From positions 29,654,042 to 29,714,041 of the forward strand of contig CM060734.1 in the NCBI GenBank assembly GCA_030704615.1: a stretch of 60,000 bases of DNA, given 5' to 3'. Of this stretch, positions 22,507 through 33,214 are shown in pieces. A model generated the notes under the pieces. That model had not been told where the DNA came from. It worked only from the letters and a program-made list of their open reading frames with translations, and ran no database searches. The position numbers were made by a program, and so were the translations under genes. Position 1 is the first letter of the stretch, and the number at the start of each line of letters is the position of its first letter. The DNA comes from Takakia lepidozioides. Its lineage: Eukaryota > Streptophyta > Takakiopsida > Takakiales > Takakiaceae.

Positions 22507-23990
22507 GTGTCAACACGAGGTGCCACTAGTTGCTGGGGACAGTGCGGTTCGAGCACTAGCGATACTAGTGGGTACACGAGACGAGGTGTGCGGTTTAGGC
22601 CACCTTCACCTCCTGTGTCTTCTACGGAAGGTTCTGATTCGGATTGTGAATCAAAGGACTCATACCGGCGGTGCAAGTTGTTTCTTGCCATTGTTGTGGG
22701 ACACAATGGAGGAGATGTATGGAGCTACCAAGGGGCCACGAAGGTACTCTGGGGCGGTGGGCACCATCGAGTTGGATGATTTTATCCAAGAGTTTGATAG
22801 TTGGTGTGATTTGCAGCAAATGCGCAATCCACAACTATTTACGCCCTTTCATGGCATGGAAGGGGTTGTTTCAGCACCTTGAGGGGCCGCCTATGGATGA
22901 TTACCATGAGTTCAGGCGGGGGCATGAGGTTGAGATCGAGGAGTGGAGGATGTACTGGTCACCCGACTATGTCTCCATCACTAGGGGCACTAGAGTCCGA
23001 GGGCAGTGGCTACACCTGCCGCTGCACCGGCAGCTTCAGCAAGCAGCAGTGGGACTAGTAGGACTGGTGGTACCGTAGCTACGATGTCCACCCAAGCCAC
23101 TACCGCACCAGCACCAGTACCGTGCCTGCCTTCAACCCTGTTGTGGAGTTCTTCGAAGAGTTGAGAGGGAACTACCAAGGGGTGAGGACAGAGAAGTTGC
23201 GGAGCTTGCAAGAGTTCCAACGGAAGCCGACTGAGAGCTTGAGGGAGGCTTTCACTCGCATGAGGCGCTTGATAAATGTAACCCAAGGGGTTACGGAAGC
23301 TCAGGCAGTCCAATTCTGGTATGGGATATTGGACAAGGAGCTGAGGAGAAGGGTGCGGGATGCAACTCTCCTACAAGCGGCCCAACCCACCTTAGCAAAT
23401 GTGTTTTTGCTGGCAGAGCGGATAGAGCTCAACATGGTGGAGGAACGAGTGGTCATGGTGGGATTTGCTAAGGAGACACCACGGTAGTGGTGCTCCTAGC
23501 CAACCACTACCTCAACGTGCTCAAGGCAACAATGGGGCTCAGGTGAAGCTCAGGGAAGGGCAGAGAGGACCTCAGATGCAGGGGTCTCTCCCTTCATTTG
23601 CTGGCCAACAACGGCCGGATGTGGTGTGCTGACATGTGGAGGACCCCATGTCAAGAAGGATTGCCCAGAGGGAGGCAAAGGGCCGACACATGCACAGCCT
23701 GCACAGTTGCAGTGTGGGCATTGTGGCAAGTACGGGCATGGAGAAGCCCAGTGCTATGGTTTGCATCCTGAGTTGCGCCCAGGCCAGTTCCAAGGGAACA
23801 ATGGTGGCGGGGGCGAGGTGGAGCAGCCCAGAGAGGACGAGGTGGCCAGGCACGAGGTGCAGGCCAAGGGCAAGCTCAACATGGCCAAGGACGCGGAGGT
23901 CAGGGTGGTGACCAAGGCATGGCCAACCGGCTTCAGCAGCTAGAGCAGAGGCTCGCTGCCATGGCACAGCTTAGGTGTACCGGCTCCAAG
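22507..23990 (+). pseudogene. Gag of DNMT copy 1
   Basis: Capsid segments are spread over three frames: TIELDDFIQEFDSWCDLQQM (about 22765-22825), GPPMDDYHEFRR, then VEFFEELRGNYQGVRTEKLR...LREAFTRMRRLINVTQGVTE...QFWYGILDKELRRRVRDATL (23122-23487). Two zinc knuckles follow: C-GGPHVKKDC (first Cys disturbed) and CGHCGKYGHGEAQC at about 23705-23760. Gag builds the virus-like particle and packages the RNA. There are at least three frameshifts. Copy 2 shows the same protein with fewer breaks. Confidence 0.75.
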
Positions 23991-24659
23991 GCCGGATGGT
24001 CCACCTCCTGCTCCTGAAGGAGGAGACTTGGGAGCATGGGATTCATGTGCGGGCAGCACTACCACTAGTGAGGGGTGCCACTACCACTACCACTATGTGC
24101 GGGGCGGACTACCACTAGTGCAAGTGGAGTCAGCTGCGGCAGTGACTCGAGGAGCAGCACGAGTTCCTGAGCCACGAGGTGCGGAGGTGAAGTTGGATCC
24201 ACAGCGTGGGGAGGCAAGCCGTCAGGCCAGGCTTCCTCAGTCATTCACATTGGCGAGACAGTGTCGACGCCGTCCATGGCACCTAGTTCTCGCCCGACTG
24301 TTACCGAGGCGGAGGTTACTATGCCATTGGGGAGAGCTACACGGGCAGCACCACTACCTAGTGTTGCCAAGCTGGGGGCGGCACACAGCTGTGTGCCAGG
24401 CTCCATTGTTCTCGGCTACCATGATTGCGACGCCGGGGGTAAGACCAGCTGAGGTGTTCAGGCTGGCAGCTACACTCTGTGAGAGTGGGGAGGTTACTTC
24501 ATCTTCTGCGGAGATAGTGGGAGGTGTAGTGCCGGAGGGATCCTCGGATTTGAGGGTCAAGACTGCCACGGCGGCGCCATGGCAAGCTGCAGCTGCCAGG
24601 TTGATGGAGCTGCCAGCTAGGCCAGCCATTGAGCGCGCCATGGTGACACCTGGAGTTGT

Positions 24660-25160
24660 CATGTTAGACAACCAGGATGGCATTTTCTGTTTGAGTGGAC
24701 CGGCAGGCAAGAGGTACCGGCCACTGCGGGTCTTGTTGGACTCGGAGCTCAGCCATTGATGCTGGGCAGAGCTGCTATTGCAGGCTTGGGCCTCACGGAG
24801 GCGATATGGAGCCTTGTCCTTTCCAGATACAGACGTCTCTGGGAGGATCGGAGCAGGCTCGGGGCATGACACGGCGTGAGTTGGCTATCAGACTACGGCC
24901 GGATCACCCTACAGATGGCTCAGTGATGCGAGCCAAGGCCATTGTGACAGACGCGGTCTCGTACGATGTCCTGGTTGGTGGGGGCAGTGTTGTACCCCAT
25001 GGGCTTCACCCTGGATTTTTGGGAGGAGTCAGCTTCCTATAGGCCTGGATGGCAGTCAGGGGAGGGCCGGCGTGTGCAGCTCCCTGTGACGTTTATAGGA
25101 GGAGTTGCGGTTGCCCAGCGAGGCAAGATGCCGACACTAGCAGCATTCACAGTGCAGTGA
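24660..25160 (+). pseudogene. Retropepsin-like protease of DNMT copy 1
   Basis: RYRPLRVLLDSELS is followed, after a frameshift at about 24748, by the family sequence PLMLGRAAI..GLGLTE, then CPFQIQTSLGGSEQARGMTR, and SVMRAKAIVTDAVSYDVLVG...YPMGFTLDFW. Copy 2 keeps the catalytic triad as LLDSGAQ, so the loss of Gly-Ala here is secondary. An aspartic protease would cleave the Gag-Pol precursor. Confidence 0.65.
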
Positions 25161-25429
25161 GTTGGCCTGGAGAGTTGCTTGAGGGCAACGCTCATTCAGA
25201 GGATGTGCCACCTCCGGGAGAGCAGGATGACATGTATGGTATGGCGGAGTTGCCTACCATGGTTGCTCAGACTCCATTGTGGGGCACGAGCAAGGATTTG
25301 CAGCGGGATGCTGATCGACGGGTGCAACAAGCCTGGGTGGAGGCTTTTGTACCGTCAGGAGAGGAGGAGAGTGCGGGGATTGCACCAGGACCACCTCAGT
25401 TGTCTCCATTGGACACCACACCTATTGTG

Positions 25430-26378
25430 TGGCAGTATCCGGATGAAGGCATTTGTCTTCTGGACTTGTTTGGCGGGATCAGCACCGGATTGGCTGCTGT
25501 GTTACAGGCAGGTGTACGAGTTCGGCGTTACCTGTATGTGGAGAGGGATGAGACTGCACGACGCGTTTCACTTCGCATGTTGCTCAGTTGGTGCAGCGGT
25601 ACCCTGAGTTGTTGCCGGTGTCTGCAGTTCGTGGATATCAGCAGGCCTTGCCAGCAGACATTTCGTTGCTGGGGGCGCAGGATTTGGAGCGGGTTGGCTC
25701 CATTGATCTGGTAGTGGCAGGTTGGCCCTGCCAAGGGCATTCATCAGCGGGCATGGCAATGGATTGCGAGACTCGAGGTCGGGTCTGTTTTGGGAGATGG
25801 TGCGGGTTTTGCGCCACTTGCAGCTTCATCAAGCTGTATCTCCAGCATACATCTTGGAGAATGTGCCACTGATGGGCGATTCTCGGGCCAGGGTGATGGC
25901 CAGTGTGCATCAAGTCCGGTCGTGGCTTGGGTCAGCAGTGTTGCTAGATGCAGCTGCAGTGGGGTCACGGGCTCATCGTCCACGGTTATGGTGGACTAAC
26001 TTGATGCCACCGCACTGCTCAAGCGTGCATTTGATGGGGTGCAGCGGCCAGCACACCTCACAGTGGATAGCATTTGGACACAGGAGGCAGTCTCAGCGTG
26101 TGAGACACGATGACCGTTCGCCTTTGGCAGTGGTCAACAAGGTGGGTCAACCACGAGCAGCATACCTACACTGCTCAGCTTCCCAGGATCGCATGCTTTC
26201 CGGGATAGTGGACCTGGCCTCCTGTGGGATGCTCAGTTGCAGCAGTTAGTGGAGCCTAATGCTGACGAGCGTGAGCGGGCAATGGGTTTTACCACTGGTA
26301 CCACGGCGGTGTCGTCTCTTTCTGAGGCATCACGTCGTCAGGTGTTGGGGCAAGCAATGGATCTCAATTGCTTGACCT
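25430..26378 (+). pseudogene. C5-cytosine DNA methyltransferase of copy 1
   Basis: Motif I ICLLDLFGGISTGLAAVL (about 25449), motif II YLYVE, then after a frameshift RYPELLPVSAVRGYQQALPA, DLVVAGWPCQGHSSAG (motif IV; catalytic Cys in PCQ, about 25720-25755), and after another shift GNGLRDSRSGLFWEM, AYILENVPLMGDSRARV (motif VI, ENV), DAAAVGSRAHRPRLWWTNL (motif VIII), and late motifs HDDRSPLAVVN and ERAMGFTTGTTAV. The spacing resembles DNMT3/DRM-type catalytic domains (compare AHRARYFWGN of DNMT3). The enzyme family transfers a methyl group from SAM to cytosine C5. At least four frameshifts make this copy inactive. Confidence 0.8.
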
Positions 26379-26850
26379 GGATTATCAGCTTGGCTATGGC
26401 TGAGCAACGCAGAGTGCGGAGTACACTTCCCTCGATGGTCTCTCTGCCTACCGAGACGGTACAGGCAGTGAGTGGGGGCGAGCATGTGAGGACCACGGGT
26501 GTAGACATCCATGGCACACGTGGGAGGTGCTCGAGGTTCAGAGGGAGTTGGCAGCCAAGGCGGCTGTGATGGATGAGGTTGGGGATTCTTCTCGGGTTGA
26601 GGAGGTCCTCAAGGATGAGATGATGGGGCAGGATGAGGCCTTGTCATTGACTGAGCAGGCAGGGAGTACTGCTCAAGAGGTTGCGGCATAGCAACCACGG
26701 GACGCGTCCTCTACCTCTAAGTCTGCTGGACTTAAGGTTGCAGTTACGAAGGGCAATTGGGAGCCTGACATTGGACTATTGTCACTAGAGGAGAGAGACG
26801 ACGTATACGGCGGTTCCTGAGGCTTACAGAATTGCTTTGCCTCTCGTGCT
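26379..26850 (+). other. Methyltransferase-to-RT linker and RT deletion junction of copy 1
   Basis: Frameshifted linker sequence matching copy 2 at about 47567-48095. At about 26838-26850 copy 1 jumps from the sequence before RT (AATTGCTTTGCCT; copy 2 about 48098) to the end of RT (ACGGTGGAGGAGCATGAGAG; copy 2 about 48672), so the whole RT palm including YIDD is deleted. Confidence 0.65.
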
Positions 26851-28556
26851 ACGGTGGAGGAGCATGAGAGACATGTTCAGGTTGTGCATCGACCGGGTTT
26901 GGTCAATAGGGATGCGGATGGATTGAGTCGCAATCCATGCACGAGCCAGCAGGATGACACTGGAGCTCGTGGCATGGTGAGACGGACGAGGAGATGGTGT
27001 CGGGATGGCATGCATCTGCCTTTTTGTGTATCTTGGCATCGGAGGTCAGGTTGGACCTACAACAGGGATGACTGTAGACGGAGTGTCTGAGGACCCTGAG
27101 GCTAGTGATGAGCCAGGTGGTGCCAGAGATATACATGAGGATTCGGTTGTGTTGGACTACCTCCGCACTGGAGACACGACAGCTAGTGTGACTGCCAAGG
27201 AGAGGGATCGGATCCTGCAACGAGCCAAGAGGTTCAAGTGGGAGGGGATACACCTGCTTCGAGTGTGGGAGGATGGTCGGGTGAGGATTGTGCCTCACCC
27301 CACACAGCGTGCACGGTTAGTGCGGCATGCCCATGAGGAGTTGGGGCATTTTGGAGTGCGACGCACTCACAGTTTACTGCAGGGGCAGTATTGGTGGCGT
27401 GGTATGCATAGAGGTGCAACAGTTTCGTGGCTAGGTGCATGGTGTGTGACAGGGTGCGTGCTTCATTCAACGCCCCTACACCACAGTTGCATCCTTTACC
27501 AATCATGGGATTGGGCTACAGGTGGAGTCTTGACTTCGCAGGACCGTTGCCACTGACTATGCGCCACCACAGATATGTGTTGGTGATGGTGGAGCACTTC
27601 TCCAAGTGGATTGAGTTGGTTCCATTGCCTGACAAGGCTAGTGAGGGGGCTGCGTATGCATTCTTGGATCGTGTGCTTAGCCGATTTGGTGCTCCAGCTG
27701 AGGTACTCACGGACCAAGGGAGAGAGTTCTTGGGGGAGTTTCAGGCTTTGTGTGATAAAGCCTTGATAGACCACCGCACCACTTCTCGGGATCATCCTGA
27801 GGCCGATGGCTTGGCAGAGAGAGTTGTTCAGACGGTGAAGAGGGGTTTGCGCAAGTATGGCTTGCAGAAGGGACACCTAGGAGATTGGGATCTTCAGGTT
27901 CCTTGGTTAGCCATGGGCTACAGGTTCAGCAAACAAGCATCACTTGCCTCTTTCTCTTTGGCCGAGAGCCGGATTTGCCTGCAGCCATTCGTAGGGACAC
28001 TGCTCAAGTCCTTAACCTTGACGATCCGGACGTGTGGGTACGTGCATGTGATCAGCGTGCAGAGTTGTTCAAGAAAGTCATGCCCATGGCTTTTGAGAAC
28101 CTTGCCATTGCACAGCACCGTGATACGTTGAGGTATGCCACTATACGTGGTGGAGGATATCGTCCTGGGGTTCGGAGGTTTAGCCCTGGTGACTATGTTT
28201 ATTTGCAGCAGACTGCTCCTACGACTCTGGATGTTACTGCAGGGCGTGTTATTCTGAGGGTTCGAGAGGTGTTGCCCTCAGGGGTCCTGATCTTGGAGGG
28301 TCGGGATGGCATGACTTGGAAGGACCATGTGCGTAATTGTGCGCCATGTCACCTTCCCAATGTCGATGGCAGAGTTGACCCAAACTTGGCAGTGGTACCT
28401 GCAGGTTTGAGGTGCATGCTCTGTGGGTCTGCCAAAGGGGCAGCCACCATGCTGGTGTGTGATCGATGCTCAAGGGGTTGGCATATGGGATGCTTGACAC
28501 CACCTCTTGAGAAGGTTCCTGACGGAGATTGGTTGTGTCCACACTGCTTGGGATAG
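26850..28556 (+). pseudogene. RNase H tail, integrase and PHD finger of copy 1
   Basis: RNase H is reduced to its C-terminus (VVHRPGLVNRDADGLSRNPC, about 26879), joined directly to the end of RT. Integrase: HAHEELGHFGVRRTHSLLQG and, after a frameshift near 27410, RCMVCDRVR (HHCC zinc domain); then SLDFAGPL, LTDQGREF and HPEADGLAERVVQTVK, giving the D, D and E residues; another shift near 27930 leads to FGREPDLPAAIRRD and the C-terminal part (YRPGVRRFSPGDYVYLQQ, RVREVLPSGVLILEGRDG, KDHVRNCAPCHLPN). The same frame runs without a break into the PHD finger and stops at 28554-28556. Confidence 0.8.
28414..28553 (+). pseudogene. C-terminal PHD finger fused to integrase (copy 1)
   Basis: Complete Cys4-His-Cys3 pattern: CMLC, MLVCDRCSRGWHMGCL, then WLCPHC, with the family-typical TPPLEKVPDGDW between. 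It occupies the last 47 codons of the integrase frame. PHD fingers read the methylation state of histone H3 tails, so the likely role is targeting of integration, by analogy with chromodomains in chromoviruses. The reading frame of the finger itself is intact, although the upstream polyprotein is not. Confidence 0.85.
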
Positions 28557-28812
28557 TGGCAGTGGACATGACTGGAGGCAGCTAACAAGACATGGGAGGC
28601 CAAGCTCATAGGAGTCAATACATGAGATCCCAAGCTCAAGTTCACAGGTTGCAAGACGGCGACTAACGATGGGGCAACTCTTGCACCCGGCCTCTTGATC
28701 TATCGAGTTGAGTGTAGTAGGGATAGTGGTGGAGGACTTAGTGAGGCTATGGTCACTATCACATCTTGTGGCTACCTGGACTTAGAGGGACCTAAGCACC
28801 AGCTAGGGGGGC
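28557..28812 (+). other. 3' non-coding region and polypurine tract of copy 1
   Basis: No gene. It ends in CTAGGGGGGCGAT at about 28803-28814, a good polypurine tract, directly before TGTGTGGACTAG. A 3' LTR would normally begin at that point. Confidence 0.5.
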
Positions 28813-29005
28813 GATTGTGTGGACTAGTGACTGCCATAGTGGGGCAGCATAGTGGCAGCCTAGTGACTGACTAGTTGTAGCCTAGTGGTTGGACTAGTGG
28901 TGGACTAGTGGTGGACTAGTGATATACTAGTGTGTGGCGTGCACATGTGTTGTGTGGTTTTGGACAGCGATGTAGTTGTGTAGCGATATGTATGCGCACG
29001 ACAGC
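28813..29005 (+). repeat. Block X, first copy (U3-like), repeated at 29332-29508
   Basis: Begins ATTGTGTGGACTAGTGACTG and ends GCGCACGACA. Internally it holds repeated GGACTAGTGG and TAGTGACTGACTAG motifs. It follows the polypurine tract, so it may be the start of the true 3' LTR, with the 326-bp repeat as its second half. The 5' copy at 19128 lacks this block. Confidence 0.6.
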
Positions 29006-29331
29006 TGTCAAGTTATTTTACACTAGTGTGAAACTAGCTAGGAAATAGCTAGCTTTTACATATTGACATTTGGGATTGGCCCAAGTGTCAATCCAGGGGT
29101 CAAGGCAGATTTAGGCCCTGGAGTGGTTATCTTCACGGCAAGCGCGGGAGGCTCATCTTTCTCGAGTTGAGCCTCACCGCGCCTAGCTATGGCGCCGTAG
29201 TGTGGATTCCCCATGGCGTGGGGTGCACTTGGCTTGACTTGTATTTGAGTGATGAGGTTATATATGCATGAGTTTATGCTTCAGCTTTGTGAGCTCGCAT
29301 GAGCTTGTGCTTGTATTCTTCTTCTTTATCA
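29006..29331 (+). repeat. 3' LTR (or LTR core) of DNMT copy 1
   Basis: Nearly identical to 19128-19454 over its full length, differing by a few substitutions and one 1-2 bp indel near its start. The close similarity implies a fairly recent insertion compared with the decay of the coding region. Confidence 0.8.
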
Positions 29332-29508
29332 TTGTGTGGACTAGTGACTGCCATAGTGGGCAGCATAGTGGCAGCCTAGTGACTGACTAGTTGTAGCCTA
29401 GTGGTTGGACTAGTGGTGGACTAGTGATATACTAGTGTGTGGCGTGCACATGTGTTGTGTGGTTTTGGACAGCGATGTAGTTGTGTAGCGATATGTATGC
29501 GCACGACA
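29332..29508 (+). repeat. Block X, second copy
   Basis: Repeats 28813-29005 with a short internal deletion of one TAGTGG unit, then diverges at ACTCTCTCTATC. It may be the start of a second, tandem LTR, or of a neighbouring element of the same family. Confidence 0.6.
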
Positions 29509-29689
29509 ACTCTCTCTATCTCTCCCTCCAGACGAAAGGAATTCAAGGTCAGATGGTTGGGTCAGCTGCAATGTAGGACTAAAAACACATACCCTAAGTT
29601 AATCGACTCTATCTTGGAAGCAGGATTGCCCTGTCAAACAGGTTAAGTCCTGGCGGAAGAAACGGTTTTCAAGGATTTGATTCTGAGTC

Positions 29690-31170
29690 CGCAAACACAA
29701 ACGAACATGATGTGGATGGGCTTCACCCCTCGTGTGCACCTGCTTTCCAGCTTCAAGGCCTTTCATCTTGATGCACTTATGCAAGAGACAGACATACGTA
29801 TCTGAATCTGCTGAAATTCCTCCTTAGTTTAAAGTTTGTAGAGCCTCTTTCAGTCTGCTTGCCTCACAAAGCATCTTCACATGCCCAGAAGTGCCAGAAG
29901 AGGCATTGTGGACTCCCTTTCTTGATCCTCTTTCAGAAGTTGTGGTAACGGTATATGCCCATGAATTTGAGCATAATAATATATGTGCAACACCCGTTGT
30001 CAGGAGCTGATGAATCGATGGGGTGTGATGGCAACTTGTCACTGAATGTTAAGACTGCACTCTTTATGTTGCGCTAGTCAGTTGACCATTTCCCCATGCA
30101 GGTTTCTTGTAATTGGGGGTCAAGTGCTTTAAGTATGGCATTGGGGATGAGGTCGGGGCCGGGGGCCTTAGTTTTGGAGAGGGCTTTTAGGCATGAATCA
30201 TAGAGAACATCTGGAGCTTGAAGTCCGGCCCTGTTGGATGAGTCTGGACCCACACTCTATCCATGCTCCTTCAGCTATCCATGCCTATGTACAAATCATG
30301 CATACATCCTTGCTTTGCTGCTAGCAGCTGACAATGACAGCCTAGATTTGTTCTAGGAAACACCCAACTCAACTTATCACACTAGTTCCTATGTTCAATT
30401 GCATCTGCTACTCTCTGTAATCCAACAGGCATTTACCTTTTTGCCTCGATTGTCCCACCATTAACAGGGGTCAGAAAAGTATTCATTCCATAGCTTCTCA
30501 TCTTTGTTACCTGTTTCTCGATACTTTCATGTTGTCACATTGGCAGTATCATGTCAGTCACTCCAAACTATCAAAGGTTTAATCAACCAGCTTACTTGCA
30601 GAATTCAACATGAAAATTTAGGGCTGATTCTGATAATAGGCATCTCAGGGCCGAGTCCGATGAGAGGCAAAAACAGGCTGAAATAGGTCGAAGAAGAGGG
30701 TGCCGTCACCATATTGCGTGAAACCCCTCCGCGCTCAAGGATGCCGGGTGGCTCAATTCTGGCTTTGATAATATCAGCATGGATCTTTTTGCCCTTTTCC
30801 AGGTCTGCTAGGCTGGCACATGCATCGAGAACGGAAGTGAATGTGACTTTGTCCGGTACCCACCCTTCCCATATCATTTGCTCATAGGTCTCCAAGGCCT
30901 CCTGAACACACCCTTCCTGAGCATATCCTGCAATCATCGCATTCCATGAAACCACATCTCGTCCAGCCATATTGACAAAAACTCGACGGGCCTCCTTCAT
31001 GCTCCCGCACTTGGCATAGATGGCAGCAAGGGCAGCCTCTAGAATGATATCTGGTGCAATTCCAGCTTTCATAATGTCAGCTTGGACCTGTTTTCCCTTT
31101 TCCAGGGCACCTATGCTGGCACACGCCGCTGAGAGCAAAAACGAACGTGACCTTGGTGGGCGTCACCCCT
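29690..31170 (-). pseudogene. PPR gene fragment with leader (N-terminal parts)
   Basis: On the minus strand, PPR modules are seen at 31138-30700: ACASIGALEKGKQVQADIMK, IYAKCGSMKEARRVFVN, RDVVSWNAMIAGYAQEGCVQ, KVTFTSVLDACASLADLEKG. A separate N-terminal part at 30042-29690 has LCEASRLKEALQTLN and HKCIKMKGLEAGKQVHT, which match the starts of the genes at 38267 and 39138. Between them (30070-30700) is non-coding sequence that recurs at 39200-39720. This is a broken, partly duplicated copy of the same PLS-PPR family. Confidence 0.8.
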
Positions 31171-31839
31171 TCATGTACCATTGGTCAAAGGATCCACATT
31201 TTGTGTGATGCTTGTGTCTGTAGTCAGGTAATGCCAGATTGGTCTATGAGAACCACCACGGTGCAGCTGAGCAGAAAGAGATTGAAACACGGCGTAAGAC
31301 CAAGCTGACTCTTCCAAGAACCTTGTAAACGCGATCAAGGACGCGGGGGCATCATCTATCCGGGTTTTTTTCCCAGTTATTTTCGAGCAGACTGGGCAGG
31401 GCCCAAAGAAATTGACGACGTACGAAACGTGGCGACGACAGCTGGCGACGATGATGTGGCACTATGGCACCCTATTCCTGCTCTACGCTAAACTAGCTCT
31501 CGACCTTCGGTCGTCGCTAGAACTAGGGCTTCGTGTTGCTCCGCACTACTAGCGACGACTTCTGAGAAGGACGTCTGGACGGATGGGCCATACTCGAGGA
31601 TCATGAGAGAGAGTACGGATCCGATTGGTGGGGGGAGGAGGGAGTTGGAGGGGTTTTCCATTGGTTGTCTTGGTACAACAAGTAGATTTGGATTATGATA
31701 AATCAGTATTTTATTATTATTATCCGTTGTGAGCATGCATTGGGACAAAATGTAGACTTTTTGAAGAGGAGAAGGAGGACGGTCTTTATAAAATATGGTG
31801 GCCCTTACATGGAACATTTAGATGTGTCTAATTTAAGCT
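31171..31839. other. No gene recognised; partial duplicate of 40050-40150
   Basis: The segment at about 31430-31525 (GTGGCACTATGGCACCCTATTC ... CTAGCTCTCGACCTTCGGT, quoted in part) resembles 40063-40143. An open frame at 31488-31817 on the minus strand has no recognisable domain and is probably chance. Confidence 0.5.
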
Positions 31840-32497
31840 CTACCAAGCTATGCTTTTGCTCCAGTTGTCGTCATTCGACTCTGTCTCCTCTTGTGCTATG
31901 GCCAACAGTTTGACCCCTTTTAGTTGGAATGAAAGCCCGTGTTTCTTGTGACGAAAATTCATCCAATATCGGATGTTACACTTGACTGCAACGAGATCCC
32001 CTGAACGTACGGATTCTCCATCCATTTTCTGGCCATTTTCGTTGAGGACTTCTATTGTATTGAACATCTCGTCGTTGTTTGTTTTTTTGACGTTTGTGTT
32101 GTTACCGGACGTCGAGCCAGAGTTGTTTGCGTTAGTTTTTAGGAGTTTTTTTTGTGAAACTCATGTTGTTTTCCTGGCTGTCTTCTATCAATATTGTGAA
32201 TTTTGCGTCTTTTAGTTCTTCGGCGAAAGTCACGAATCTGCAATTCCCGGTTTTGCCAAGGTAGGGGAATTTTGCAATACCTACGAAGATTGCTATTTCT
32301 TCACGGTCCAAAGGGACGTTCCACAATGCACTTTGGAAGTTTGTACTGTAGGGCAGGCGTTTCCATGTGTTCCCCACCTTTGGGGCATGATGGTCATTGG
32401 ACGTGAAACTGTCGTATATCACGTTTGTCATGTCTTGGTGGGTTATTTCTTGGTCCATTACAGTGTCTATTGTGTCGGCTATTTCCGACGTTGACAT
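31840..32497 (-). pseudogene. Unrecognised intronless gene, about 215 codons, one frameshift
   Basis: Two minus-strand frames join across a run of eight A residues (plus about 32150-32157): 32497-32150 starts MSTSEIADTIDTVMDQEI and includes WKRLPYSTNFQSALWNVPLD and EEIAIFVGIAKFPYLG; the second continues with an Asn/Ser/Thr-rich linker and then GDLVAVKCNIRYWMNF, GLSFQLKGVKLLAIAQEE and an acidic end. The layout (beta-rich domain, polar linker, basic/aromatic strand-rich domain, acidic tail) recalls single-stranded-DNA-binding proteins of large DNA viruses, but I cannot assign the family and that idea is weak. It resembles no other element in the window and lies within the PPR cluster. The frameshift could be a real mutation or a homopolymer sequencing error. 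Confidence 0.5.
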
Positions 32498-32518
32498 GGT
32501 TGTTTATATGTATGGTGC

Positions 32519-32541
32519 AGAGAGAGAGAGAGAGAGAGAGA
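32519..32541. repeat. (GA)n microsatellite
   Basis: About eleven GA dinucleotides just upstream (on the minus strand) of the unrecognised gene start at 32497. Confidence 0.9.
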
Positions 32542-32544
32542 TGA

Positions 32545-33210
32545 ATAGCAGACATGTCGGTAGAAGTAGAGCATGATGCAGCCAGAAGAGCTTTCAAGAG
32601 GCAGTGGACAACCATGGCTATGGTAGGAGGCAAATGCTATGCTTTTGAGTCCTAGCTACTGCTTCCAAATAGCCCATTAGTGAAAGAGATAGACGTCACA
32701 ACACAGGTGGTAATTCTGGGCTTGGATCACATCTAAATTCACTAGTCCCCAGCACAGAGAAACTTACTGCCACTTCTTGGCCAGTAATCTAGGGACCTAC
32801 TATGCAAGGATTAGGTGTTGACCTAAGGGACCAGAATCAATGAAATCTGACTGTACAACAAAGATATTTTCTCTTGCCGTAAATGCATAATAGAAAATGT
32901 ACCTGGAAGCATCATTCGATTAGGGACCCTCTCACTATCGGTTATTTTTTTAGCAGCAACACCCAGTGAAGACGAAAGGCATAGTCCATTGATGTTTGAT
33001 TCAGGCCCAGCTATGCTGATCGAGGAATTCCAATAGGAGATGGCCCTTCACTTCCTGCTCACAATTGTTTTGTTCCTGTCATAAAACCAGAGAACCTCAC
33101 ATCAGAACGTATAGGCTTACAAATACATACAGATCCATCTCCACTTTTTCAGTGCTCAAAGACTGGCACAGGCATCAGAATACACATGAGGTTCACCTAC
33201 CAGGTATCAC
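32545..33210. other. No gene recognised
   Basis: Non-coding. No repeat shared with the rest of the window was noticed, and no promoter element is clear. Confidence 0.4.
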
Positions 33211-33214
33211 CCAT

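Larger units (their letters stand above)
19128..29331 (+). mobile_element. DNMT-carrying Ty3-type LTR retrotransposon, copy 1
   Basis: Flanked by two copies of a roughly 326-bp LTR-like repeat (19128-19454 and 29006-29331, beginning TGTCAAGTTATTTTA and ending TTTATCA). Inside are a 3-kb leader, Gag, CCHC knuckles, retropepsin, cytosine methyltransferase, integrase and a PHD finger, all on the plus strand. RT and most of RNase H are deleted. The five flanking bases on each side do not match. A 190-bp block lies between the polypurine tract and the 3' repeat and recurs beyond it, so the true LTR boundary is uncertain. The element interrupts the PPR cluster. Confidence 0.8.

Noticed and set aside
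24028-24759. A 243-codon plus-strand frame in DNMT copy 1
   Set aside because: Only parts align with the copy 2 Gag-protease linker. The frame is a patchwork created by indels, with no domain apart from the start of the protease at its end.
32132-32215. Plus-strand frames over the unrecognised gene
   Set aside because: They are short and overlap a longer minus-strand frame with amphipathic, protein-like composition.
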